Assembly: GCA_937919125.1 (NCBI GenBank)
Contig: CALFOB010000008.1
Coordinates: 1 to 5,553 of the forward strand
From: an uncultured Micrococcales bacterium
Lineage (GTDB): Bacteria; Actinomycetota; Actinomycetes; Actinomycetales; Microbacteriaceae
Length of the DNA stretch: 5,553 bases
Direction of reading: 5' to 3'
Shown here: one piece after another, positions 1 to 5,510 of the stretch
Layout: each line of letters begins with the position of its first letter
Position numbering within the stretch: the first letter of the stretch is position 1
Position numbers and translations under genes: made by a program
Notes under the pieces: model-generated
What the model saw: only the letters and a program-made list of their open reading frames with translations
Told to the model about the DNA's origin: nothing
Database searches by the model: none

Positions 1-1
1 T

Positions 2-637
2 TACGTGACTCACGACCAGGTTGAAGCTATGACCATGGGTGACCGCGTTGCAGTTTTGAAGGACGGTGTTCTTCAGCAGGTTGACACTCCTCGTGCACTT
101 TATGAGCGTCCAGCTAACGTATTCGTTGCTGGCTTCATCGGTTCACCTGCGATGAACCTACTAACTCTAAACATCACCGCAGGTGGCGTTAAGTTCGGTA
201 ACTCAACAATCAAGATTGACTCTGCAGTTCTTTCAAAGACCAAGGAGAAGACAGTGACTGTTGGTCTTCGTCCAGAAGATCTAGTTATCACTAAGAACGA
301 CGGTATCGAAGTTGAAGTTGACGTAATTGAAGAACTAGGTGCAGATGCATTCCTATACGGTTCATCTGTTATCGACGGTAAGAAGACCGACGTAATCGCA
401 CGTATTGGCTCAATCAGCTCACTACGTTCAGGTGACAAGGTGTTCCTAAAGCCTCAGGGCGGAATCACTCACCTATTCGATGTGAAGTCTGGTGCTCGTC
501 TAAACAACGACGTTCCTGCAACAGCTAAGAAGGCTGTAGCTGCAAAGCCTGCCGCTAAGCCAGCTGCTAAGAAGGTTGCTGCTAAGCCTGCTGCAAAGCC
601 AGCAGTAAAGAAGCCAGCTGCTAAAAAGACCAAGTAG
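2..637 (+). CDS. Sugar ABC transporter ATP-binding subunit, MsmX/UgpC type (5' end missing)
   Basis: This is the C-terminal part of the cytoplasmic ATPase that powers a carbohydrate-type ABC importer. The frame is open to the left edge (codon 2-4 is Tyr), so the GTG at 5 is internal and not a start. The visible sequence begins at the H-loop, [19 protein letters not shown], with the switch histidine encoded at 11-13. Next comes the family-typical stretch [20 protein letters not shown], then a TOBE/MalK-type regulatory domain with GLRPEDL near 263-283 and a closing [11 protein letters not shown]. Walker A, the signature motif and Walker B lie outside the window. Family members are about 360-370 residues; about 211 are seen here. 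After the TOBE domain, about 40 residues (515-634) form a Lys/Ala/Pro-rich tail with 13 Lys and no acidic residues, which is not part of the usual family architecture. The substrate cannot be told from this fragment. The gene ends just before a hairpin terminator and converges on rlmB. Confidence 0.93.
   Translation, partial: YVTHDQVEAMTMGDRVAVLKDGVLQQVDTPRALYERPANVFVAGFIGSPAMNLLTLNITAGGVKFGNSTIKIDSAVLSKTKEKTVTVGLRPEDLVITKNDGIEVEVDVIEELGADAFLYGSSVIDGKKTDVIARIGSISSLRSGDKVFLKPQGGITHLFDVKSGARLNNDVPATAKKAVAAKPAAKPAAKKVAAKPAAKPAVKKPAAKKTK
536..613 (+). repeat. Two tandem 39-bp coding repeats in the Lys/Ala/Pro tail
   Basis: Positions 536-574 and 575-613 encode the 13-residue units [13 protein letters not shown] and [13 protein letters not shown], followed by a partial PAAKK. 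The two DNA units differ at about seven of 39 positions. All differences but one codon (GCT versus GTA, Ala to Val) are synonymous third-position changes. The repeat is therefore clearer in the protein than in the DNA, so it is not a fresh slippage product. Confidence 0.85.
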
Positions 638-645
638 TTAAAGTC

Positions 646-681
646 AAATGCCCCGGCCAATTGGTCGGGGCATTTCTTTTT
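646..681 (+). terminator. Rho-independent terminator between convergent genes
   Basis: The inverted repeat 646-660 / 661-675 (AAATGCCCCGGCCAA against TTGGTCGGGGCATTT) pairs over nearly its whole length with one G-U wobble and a minimal AATT loop. The + strand continues as CTTTTT (676-681), so it reads best as the terminator of the ABC ATPase gene, whose stop is 8 nt upstream. On the minus strand the same hairpin lies 11 nt beyond the rlmB stop but is followed only by GACTTTAA. It may also stop the carD-rlmB operon, less efficiently. Confidence 0.9.
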
Positions 682-686
682 AAGTC

Positions 687-1769
687 TTACTTTATGTTCT
701 TGATTCTCGCTTTGGATACTTCGTATAGAGCAACCGATGCTGCGATACCAGCGTTAAGGGATTCGGTGTCTCTAGCGATAGGAATAGAAAGAATTGCATC
801 ACAGTTCTCTTGAACAAGTCTTGAAAGACCTTTTCCTTCGCTACCGATAACTAGAAGTAGTGGTTCGCTACCTAGCTTGAATGTTGGTAGAGACATGTCT
901 CCCCCTCCATCAAGTCCCACAACAAAGAGTCCACGCTTCTGGAACTCTTTGATAGTTGAGTTTAGGTTTGCTGCTAGTGCCACAGGAACTCTTGATGCAG
1001 CTCCAGCAGAAGTCTTCCAAGCAGATGCTGTAACTCCAACAGATCTTCTCTGCGGAACGATTACACCCTGACCACCAAAGGCAGCAACTGATCTAATAAT
1101 TGCTCCTAGGTTTCTAGGGTCTGTAATTCCATCAAGAGCAACTAGTAGTGGCTTCTGACCTCTAGCCAAGATCTTGTCTAGTAATTCACTTGGGTGCTGG
1201 TAGTTGTATGGAGGAACCTGCAGAGCAATACCTTGGTGCACTGCATCGTGACCTGTCATACGGTCCATCTCTGGACGTGTTACTTCACCAACAGAGATAC
1301 CTCTCGCGTTAGCCAGTGAGATAGCTTCCTTGACTCGGTCATCCATTTCAATACGTGCAGCAATTAAGAGTGAAGTTGCTGGAACTTTTGCTCTTAGAGC
1401 TTCAAGAACTGAGTTACGACCCGAAAGAACTTCACCAGATTCAGCAGCTTTCTGAACTCTTCTACCTGATCGTGCTGCACCTCCTGCGTTACCTGCTGTT
1501 CTAGAACCAGGTGCTAGGAACTCACCCTTCTTGGTCGTTAGAGCAGAGCCTGGCTTAGCCTTAGCAACTCTCGGTGTTACAGAAGCTTTACGCTCTCTAA
1601 GTGCCTTAGCTTTAGCAGCTGGGTGATACTTACGGTCTTCCGCCTTAGGTGTTGGTCCACGACCTTCAAGTGCCTGACGGCCCTTACCTCCGGTGCCAAC
1701 CTTAGGTGCTCCTTTAGAGCCACCCTTCTTAGCCTTTGCTGCGCCTGGACGGCCTGGTTTCCTAGCCAT
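687..1769 (-). CDS. rlmB: 23S rRNA (guanosine-2'-O-)-methyltransferase RlmB (TrmH/SpoU family)
   Basis: This is a SPOUT-class methyltransferase that, by family, methylates the ribose of G2251 (E. coli numbering) in the 23S rRNA peptidyl-transferase P-loop using S-adenosylmethionine. A substrate-binding domain starts near residue 116 (SGRNSVLEALRA). The SpoU motifs follow in order: motif 1 at about 213-226 (DGITDPRNLGAIIR), motif 2 around GSEGKGL at 309-315, and motif 3 around SLNAGIAAS at 337-345. These form the trefoil knot and cofactor pocket. The first ~110 residues are a basic low-complexity extension (about 29 Lys/Arg against 6 acidic residues) containing EGRGPTPKAEDR, a stretch I recognise from actinobacterial RlmB proteins, which supports this start. 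The protein is 360 residues against about 245 for E. coli RlmB, the difference being the extension. The ATG at 1767-1769 has GGAG at 1775-1778 (5-nt spacing). It overlaps the end of cysS by 8 nt, implying translational coupling. It is the last gene of the operon. Confidence 0.93.
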   Translation of the reverse strand: MARKPGRPGAAKAKKGGSKGAPKVGTGGKGRQALEGRGPTPKAEDRKYHPAAKAKALRERKASVTPRVAKAKPGSALTTKKGEFLAPGSRTAGNAGGAARSGRRVQKAAESGEVLSGRNSVLEALRAKVPATSLLIAARIEMDDRVKEAISLANARGISVGEVTRPEMDRMTGHDAVHQGIALQVPPYNYQHPSELLDKILARGQKPLLVALDGITDPRNLGAIIRSVAAFGGQGVIVPQRRSVGVTASAWKTSAGAASRVPVALAANLNSTIKEFQKRGLFVVGLDGGGDMSLPTFKLGSEPLLLVIGSEGKGLSRLVQENCDAILSIPIARDTESLNAGIAASVALYEVSKARIKNIK

Positions 1770-3141
1770 TAAAACTCCACATCGTTATATCTTTCATGTC
1801 CTTGAGCGTTACGCCCAACTCTTCTAGCTCAACCCTGATCTGATCAGCTCGAGCAAAATCTTTAGCCAACTTGGCTTCGTGACGCTTCTGAATTAGGTCT
1901 TCGACCTGCTTAGAGAATTCTTCACTGTAAAGCGGTTCTTGGTAGGCAAATGTCAGCCCTAATACCGAAACCATAGCTTTTACTTGTTCAACACATAACT
2001 TTAGAGCCTCTTGGTCATTGCTATCGAAAGCTGTGTTTCCTGCTCTAACTCTCTCATGTATTACCGCTAATGCACCAGGAACATTCAAATCTGAGTCCAT
2101 AGCTGCCCTGAACTCCTGAGGAATGAAGTTGTAATCAACTTCAATTCTTCTGGTTTCAGTTGTTCTTTTGAGGAAACCAGTGATTCGATCAAGGGCTGCT
2201 TGAGCATCTCTAATTGAGGTTTCTGAGTAGTCGAGGTTAGATCTGTATTGAGCAGATAGTAGCCAATACCTAATCGCTCCCCAACTACCAGCTTTAGTTA
2301 GATCCTCTACTGAAACTCCATTGCCGAGACTCTTGGACATCTTGTTGCCATTGATTGTCACTAGTGCATTGTGGAGCCAGAAGTTAGCAAAGCCATCACC
2401 CGCTGCTCTTGATTGAGCAAGTTCATTCTCGTGGTGAGGGAAACGAAGATCTAATCCACCACCGTGAATGTCAAAAGATTCGCCTAAGAAATGCTTTGCC
2501 ATAGCAGAGCATTCAATATGCCAACCTGGACGAGCTAGACCCCAAGGAGTTTTCCAAGCGGCAGTTACTGGTTCTTCAGGTTTATGTGCTTTGAATAATG
2601 CAAAGTCATTCGGTGAACGTCTACCGTGGCTGGCATCTGTTTCACCTTCCATGTTTTCAAGTTTCTGATTTGTTAGCTCACCGTACGAAGACCAAGAAGC
2701 TGTGTCAAAGAAAACATTTGCACTGCCGTCATCTGCTTGGTAAGCGTGACCCAGTTTGATTAGCTTTGAAACAAAATCAATCATGTCTTGAATGTGTTCA
2801 GTTGCATGAGGCTTGTGTGTTGGTTCTAGGACGCCTAGTTTTTCGAAAGCATCATCAAAGGTTGCTTCAACTTCTTTAGCAAACTCTCGCCAGTCACGAT
2901 CTCCAGCATTTACTAAAACCTTGTCATCAATGTCAGTGACGTTTCTAACTAGGGTGACTGTGTAATCAGATGCTTCAAGCCATTTTCTAAGAACGTCATA
3001 AACCAGAGCACTTCTTAGATGACCCAGGTGAGGAGCTGACTGGACAGTTGGACCACAGACATACATCTCCACATGACCTGTGGTCAGTGGAGTAAACACT
3101 CTAAGTTCTTGGGATTTAGAGTCGAAAAGTTCAAGGGCCAC
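1762..3141 (-). CDS. cysS: Cysteine--tRNA ligase
   Basis: This class I aminoacyl-tRNA synthetase charges tRNA-Cys with cysteine using ATP in the cytoplasm. At 459 residues it has the normal length. The N-terminal MYVCGPTVQSAPHLGH contains the HIGH-like signature HLGH (38-41). GWHIECSAM (206-214) and DIHGGGLDLRFPHHENE (224-240) are the CysRS hallmarks. The KMSKS loop is at 267-271. Zinc ligands corresponding to E. coli Cys28, Cys209, His234 and Glu238 are Cys29, Cys211, His236 and Glu240. The C-terminal helical region carries the usual KDFARADQIRVELEELGV stretch. The start is GTG (3139-3141), two bases after the ispDF stop, with AAAGG at 3154-3158 inside the end of ispDF as ribosome binding site. 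The mycothiol enzyme MshC is a paralogue, but length and motifs fit CysS better. The stop overlaps the rlmB start. Confidence 0.96.
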   Translation of the reverse strand: MALELFDSKSQELRVFTPLTTGHVEMYVCGPTVQSAPHLGHLRSALVYDVLRKWLEASDYTVTLVRNVTDIDDKVLVNAGDRDWREFAKEVEATFDDAFEKLGVLEPTHKPHATEHIQDMIDFVSKLIKLGHAYQADDGSANVFFDTASWSSYGELTNQKLENMEGETDASHGRRSPNDFALFKAHKPEEPVTAAWKTPWGLARPGWHIECSAMAKHFLGESFDIHGGGLDLRFPHHENELAQSRAAGDGFANFWLHNALVTINGNKMSKSLGNGVSVEDLTKAGSWGAIRYWLLSAQYRSNLDYSETSIRDAQAALDRITGFLKRTTETRRIEVDYNFIPQEFRAAMDSDLNVPGALAVIHERVRAGNTAFDSNDQEALKLCVEQVKAMVSVLGLTFAYQEPLYSEEFSKQVEDLIQKRHEAKLAKDFARADQIRVELEELGVTLKDMKDITMWSFNG

Positions 3142-3143
3142 GA

Positions 3144-4310
3144 CTAGAGCCTACCTTTGGAGCTTTCAATTAGAGCGGTGGCAACAGCCCCAACTCCCTC
3201 TGAAGAACCAAGGAACCCAAGGCCATCGGTAGTAGTTGCCCCAACGCTTACCGGCGCTCCAACAAGTGCTGATAGAGCAGCTTCAACTTCTTCTCTTCTA
3301 GGGGAAAGCTTTGGCTTATTGCCAATCAGTTGAACGCTTACGTTCAATACTTTCCAGCCTGCATCGGCTAGCAATCGAAGAGTCTCTTTGATAAACACTG
3401 ATCCGTTAGCCCCCGCATACTCAGGCTTATCAACACCAAAGTTAGATCCGATGTCCCCTAGACCTGCTGCAGCTAGCAATGAATCCACGACCGCGTGAGC
3501 TAGAGCATCGCCATCGCTATGTCCTTCAAGACCTACTTCACCCGGCCATAACACTGTTCCAAGAAATAGTGGTTTTGCTGAATCTTCTGAGAAGCGATGA
3601 ACATCTGTTCCAATACCTGTTCTTTGTTCAGGCTTGTTTCCTAGAAGTAATTCTGCATATTCAAGATCTGCTTGAACAGTGATCTTGAATGCCATAGCGT
3701 CACCAAGAACAGATGTGACTAGAACACCTTGTGATTGAAGCAAGCTTGCATCATCTGTGAAGTCAGCTGTCGCTGTTTCATAACCCTTAACAATTTGTTC
3801 TCTGAAGAAACCTTGAGGTGTTTGAGCGATTCGTAATTCATCTCTGTTTACAGTTTCAAGAATCACATCTTGGTTGACTGACTTTATGGTGTCAACAACA
3901 GGAAGAACTGGAATAACAGCAGAACCTGTTTCTGTGACTGCTTTAGCTACTCTTTCGAAAACTGAAGTTGGTGTGAAGCAGCGGGCAGCGTCATGAATCA
4001 GAACTACCTTGGCTTTATCGCTAACTTCTTTGAGAGCATTCGAGATAGAGCCTTGTCTTGATAAACCACCTGGAGTAAATGAAAGGTGAACTGAGTCACC
4101 TGCAAACTCTCTAGCAATCAGTTCAAACTCTGAGACTCGATCTTCGTGAGAGGCAACGACTACCTGAACTAGACCATCAATCTTCAAGATGTTCTCTAGA
4201 GCATGCTCAAGTAGGGTCTTGTCAGATATTTTGACTAGGGCTTTAGGGATGCCTGCTTGTAATCTGCTTCCGTCGCCAGCGGCAACGAGGATGACAGCTA
4301 TTTCACTCAT
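3144..4310 (-). CDS. ispDF: Bifunctional IspD/IspF enzyme of the MEP isoprenoid pathway
   Basis: A single 388-residue chain carries two non-consecutive steps of the methylerythritol phosphate pathway. The N-terminal IspD domain (about 1-225) couples MEP to CTP. It shows the nucleotide loop AAGDGSRLQAGIPKAL (Arg16, Lys23), HDAAR (106-110), TPQGF (164-168), TDDASLL (185-191) and FKITVQADL with Lys209. The C-terminal IspF domain (about 230-388) makes the cyclic diphosphate MEcPP from CDP-ME 2-phosphate. It shows GTDVHRF with metal ligands Asp236 and His238, HSDGDALAH with active-site His264 and ligand His272, GDIGSNFG, and ATTTDGLGFLGSSEGVGA. The linker is only a few residues (NKPEQR). The intermediate kinase IspE is not in the window. 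HDAARC has Cys where many IspDs have Pro, a position I regard as variable. ATG at 4308-4310 with a strong AGGAGG (4317-4322, 6-nt spacing). It lies 38 nt after carD and 2 nt before cysS. Confidence 0.95.
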   Translation of the reverse strand: MSEIAVILVAAGDGSRLQAGIPKALVKISDKTLLEHALENILKIDGLVQVVVASHEDRVSEFELIAREFAGDSVHLSFTPGGLSRQGSISNALKEVSDKAKVVLIHDAARCFTPTSVFERVAKAVTETGSAVIPVLPVVDTIKSVNQDVILETVNRDELRIAQTPQGFFREQIVKGYETATADFTDDASLLQSQGVLVTSVLGDAMAFKITVQADLEYAELLLGNKPEQRTGIGTDVHRFSEDSAKPLFLGTVLWPGEVGLEGHSDGDALAHAVVDSLLAAAGLGDIGSNFGVDKPEYAGANGSVFIKETLRLLADAGWKVLNVSVQLIGNKPKLSPRREEVEAALSALVGAPVSVGATTTDGLGFLGSSEGVGAVATALIESSKGRL

Positions 4311-4316
4311 CTGATG

Positions 4317-4322
4317 CCTCCT
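4317..4322 (-). promoter_or_regulatory. Strong Shine-Dalgarno of ispDF
   Basis: The minus strand reads AGGAGG at 4322-4317, six bases before the ATG at 4310. It lies in the 38-nt carD-ispDF gap, which has no terminator-like hairpin, so ispDF is probably co-transcribed with carD but translated from its own efficient site. Confidence 0.8.
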
Positions 4323-4348
4323 AGTTGGGCTGTGAGGTTTAGTGAACT

Positions 4349-4843
4349 CTAACGAGCTCCCTTAGCCAGAACTTTAAGGATGTGTGCCTCAGCACCTGGG
4401 TCATCAGTTTTGAGAGCTAAAGCTAGCTCAGAAACTAGAATCTGCATGGCCTTAGCCAACATACGCTTTTCACCAGCTGATAGACCGCGGTCCTGCTGAC
4501 GTCTCCAAAGGTCACGAACGATCTCAGAGACCTTCATAACATCACCTGAAGCAAGCTTTTCCTGGTTAGCCTTGAATCTTCTAGACCAGTTGGTTGGCTC
4601 TTCAATGAATTCTTCTTTGAGCTTGGCTTCAACCTTTTTGACGCCCTTGGCATCAATAACGTCTCTAACGCCTACCTCAGATTCGGCAGTCTCAGCAGGC
4701 ACCCAAATGATCAGGTTTCCAGCTTCTACCTTGAGCTTTAGGTATAGCTTCTTCTCACCGCGGAATTCCTTCTTAGCAACTTCTAGAATTGTGGCGGCTC
4801 CGTGGTGCGGGTAGACAACTGTCAGTCCCTTTTTGAATTCCAT
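4349..4843 (-). CDS. carD: CarD-type RNA polymerase-binding transcription regulator
   Basis: CarD (CdnL family) binds the RNA polymerase beta subunit and stabilises open promoter complexes; it is essential in mycobacteria and important for rRNA transcription. The product here is 164 residues, close to the 162 of M. tuberculosis CarD. The N-terminal RNAP-interaction (Tudor-like) domain opens [17 protein letters not shown]. The C-terminal helical DNA-binding domain contains [21 protein letters not shown], with the conserved minor-groove Trp at residue 86 (Trp85 in M. tuberculosis), then [23 protein letters not shown]. The frame is open upstream to an ATG at 5008, but that adds 55 residues unlike any CarD and runs across the promoter into the lipoprotein signal sequence. 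The ATG at 4841-4843 has AAGGGA (4853-4858) nine bases upstream and begins exactly at the family N-terminus. It is the first gene of the operon and divergent from the lipoprotein gene. Confidence 0.96.
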   Translation of the reverse strand: MEFKKGLTVVYPHHGAATILEVAKKEFRGEKKLYLKLKVEAGNLIIWVPAETAESEVGVRDVIDAKGVKKVEAKLKEEFIEEPTNWSRRFKANQEKLASGDVMKVSEIVRDLWRRQQDRGLSAGEKRMLAKAMQILVSELALALKTDDPGAEAHILKVLAKGAR

Positions 4844-4852
4844 GGATAGCTT

Positions 4853-4858
4853 TCCCTT
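4853..4858 (-). promoter_or_regulatory. Ribosome binding site that fixes the carD start
   Basis: The minus strand reads AAGGGA here, with nine bases to the ATG at 4843. Together with the family N-terminus MEFKKG it rules out the longer frame beginning at 5008. Confidence 0.7.
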
Positions 4859-4869
4859 CGCAAACCCCC

Positions 4870-4875
4870 AGTTTA
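4870..4875 (-). promoter_or_regulatory. Possible -10 element of the carD operon
   Basis: The minus strand reads TGGTAAACT (4878-4870), which fits an extended -10 (TGn followed by TANNNT). I see no good -35 at the usual distance. Transcription would begin near 4863 and give a leader of about 20 nt that includes the carD ribosome binding site. This is inferred from position and a short motif only. Confidence 0.4.
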
Positions 4876-4900
4876 CCACAGGTTCGATTTTTTCAGCAGG

Positions 4901-4906
4901 TAGAAT
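4901..4906 (+). promoter_or_regulatory. Possible -10 element of the lipoprotein gene
   Basis: TAGAAT matches five of six bases of the sigma-70/SigA consensus TATAAT. It lies 31 bases before the TTG start, so transcription would begin around 4913 and leave a short leader containing the AGGAGG site. No clear -35 is visible; TTTACC at 4872-4877 is too far away. The two putative -10 elements face away from each other within 88 bp, so the two promoters probably share control sequence. Confidence 0.45.
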
Positions 4907-4921
4907 AGAGGGGCATTCATC

Positions 4922-4927
4922 AGGAGG
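4922..4927 (+). promoter_or_regulatory. Shine-Dalgarno that decides the lipoprotein start
   Basis: A perfect AGGAGG is followed by four A bases and then TTG at 4932. The spacing is slightly short, but no other start codon lies close downstream before the hydrophobic signal segment, so TTG is the best start. Confidence 0.7.
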
Positions 4928-4931
4928 AAAA

Positions 4932-5414
4932 TTGCTAGTTCGTAGAGCTCTTTTGGCATCAAGTATCGCTATCGCCCTAAGTTTGGGAACTGCAGGCTGT
5001 AACTTCATCTCCCCAGTGTCATCTCTTGACTACTACGCACCAAGTGACGGTGCCCAGGCTGATATCGGTCAACTAAAGGCTAGAAACCTGATCTCTTTGC
5101 AGGATGCTGATGGAAACTCAGGTTTCGTTGGTGCTTTCGCCAACTCAGGAAGCAAAGAAATCACTTTTGCTATCAAGTACACAACATCAGCTGGTAAGAC
5201 TGGTTACCGTGAATTCACTGTGGGAGCATATCAAGTATTGAACTTTGGCTACCAGGACACTGATTTCCTTGATCTTGACCTAGGCGGCAAGCCAGGTGAT
5301 GCTAGATCAATCTTGGTTTACACAGACACAGACCAGGCAAGCATCAACGTTCCAGTAATGGATGCAACCTTGGTTGAATACGAAAACCTAGTATCAAAAC
5401 TAGGTAAGAACTAA
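4932..5414 (+). CDS. Small secreted lipoprotein of unknown function, divergent from carD (LpqE-like by position)
   Basis: Starting at TTG 4932 gives 160 residues. The N-terminus [19 protein letters not shown] is a typical signal peptide: Arg-Arg, then a hydrophobic core. It ends in a lipobox-like TAG-C with the lipidated Cys at residue 23 (codon 4998-5000). The mature part begins [17 protein letters not shown] and looks beta-rich and soluble, with alternating hydrophobic strands, many Gly/Thr/Asp and no further membrane segment, so it is probably anchored on the outer face of the membrane. I recognise no catalytic motif. M. tuberculosis carries the lipoprotein gene lpqE divergent from carD in the same way, so this may be its counterpart; that rests on gene order and general form, not on an alignment. 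The frame is open to an ATG at 4833, but that would overlap carD and put a polar 33-residue stretch before the signal peptide. The stop overlaps that of the convergent regulator gene. Confidence 0.82.
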   Translation: MLVRRALLASSIAIALSLGTAGCNFISPVSSLDYYAPSDGAQADIGQLKARNLISLQDADGNSGFVGAFANSGSKEITFAIKYTTSAGKTGYREFTVGAYQVLNFGYQDTDFLDLDLGGKPGDARSILVYTDTDQASINVPVMDATLVEYENLVSKLGKN

Positions 5415-5510
5415 ACCTCGTACTTATAACCCAAGCCACGCACAGTTAGAAGGTGCACTGGTCTTGATGGGTCTTCTTCAATCTTTGATCTAAGTCTCTT
5501 GATATGGACA
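5411..5510 (-). CDS. OmpR/PhoB-family response regulator, C-terminal end only (RegX3-like)
   Basis: The minus strand encodes [17 protein letters not shown] followed by [15 protein letters not shown] and a TAG stop at 5413-5411. This is the end of an OmpR-type winged-helix DNA-binding domain: most of the recognition helix (RLRSKIE) and the C-terminal wing hairpin (TVRGLGY). About 32 of an expected ~225-235 residues are present; the receiver domain is missing. The ending resembles RegX3, the phosphate-responsive regulator of Actinomycetota, but MtrA- and PhoP-like regulators share these residues, so the subtype is tentative. The gene is cut at 5510 because the contig then continues into sequencing adapter. 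The frame stays open through the adapter, so automatic gene calls will attach false residues. Its stop overlaps the convergent lipoprotein stop. It was too short to stand out as an open reading frame and was found by translating the remaining 3' stretch. Confidence 0.88.

Noticed and set aside
5..7. GTG at 5 as a start of the ABC protein
   Set aside because: It is the Val of the H-loop motif YVTHDQ. The Tyr codon immediately before it is in frame, so the gene clearly begins outside the window.
100..438. Minus-strand frame of 112 residues opposite the ABC ATPase
   Set aside because: It lies wholly antisense to a clearly recognised protein, with no family resemblance and Ser/Pro/Thr-rich composition typical of a shadow frame.
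469..660. Minus-strand frame encoding a hydrophobic Ala/Gly/Phe-rich 63-residue peptide
   Set aside because: It is the antisense of the Lys/Ala/Pro repeat tail and the terminator. The composition is forced by the repeat, and there is no ribosome binding site or independent support.
877..1071. Plus-strand frame of 64 residues inside rlmB
   Set aside because: Antisense to the conserved SpoU catalytic core; no ribosome binding site or recognisable domain.
2468..2668. Plus-strand frame of 66 residues inside cysS
   Set aside because: Antisense to the conserved zinc-binding region of CysRS; a shadow frame.
1762..3141. Possible mycothiol ligase MshC instead of CysRS
   Set aside because: Length 459, the CysRS-type C-terminal region, the zinc ligand set and the conserved carD-ispD/F-cysS-rlmB order all fit CysS.
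3142..3160. T-box or other amino-acid-sensing leader before cysS
   Set aside because: Only two bases separate ispDF from cysS, leaving no room for a leader. No T-box sequence is seen in the ispDF end.
3479..3682. Plus-strand frame of 67 residues inside ispDF
   Set aside because: Antisense to the IspD-IspF junction and IspF active site; no independent evidence.
4572..4814. Plus-strand frame of 80 residues inside carD
   Set aside because: Entirely antisense to well-conserved CarD sequence, with no supporting signals.
1..5510. CRISPR array, insertion sequence, tRNA or other RNA gene, attachment site
   Set aside because: No regularly spaced repeats, transposase frame, terminal inverted repeats or cloverleaf-like sequence. 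The intergenic gaps are all under 100 nt and are accounted for.
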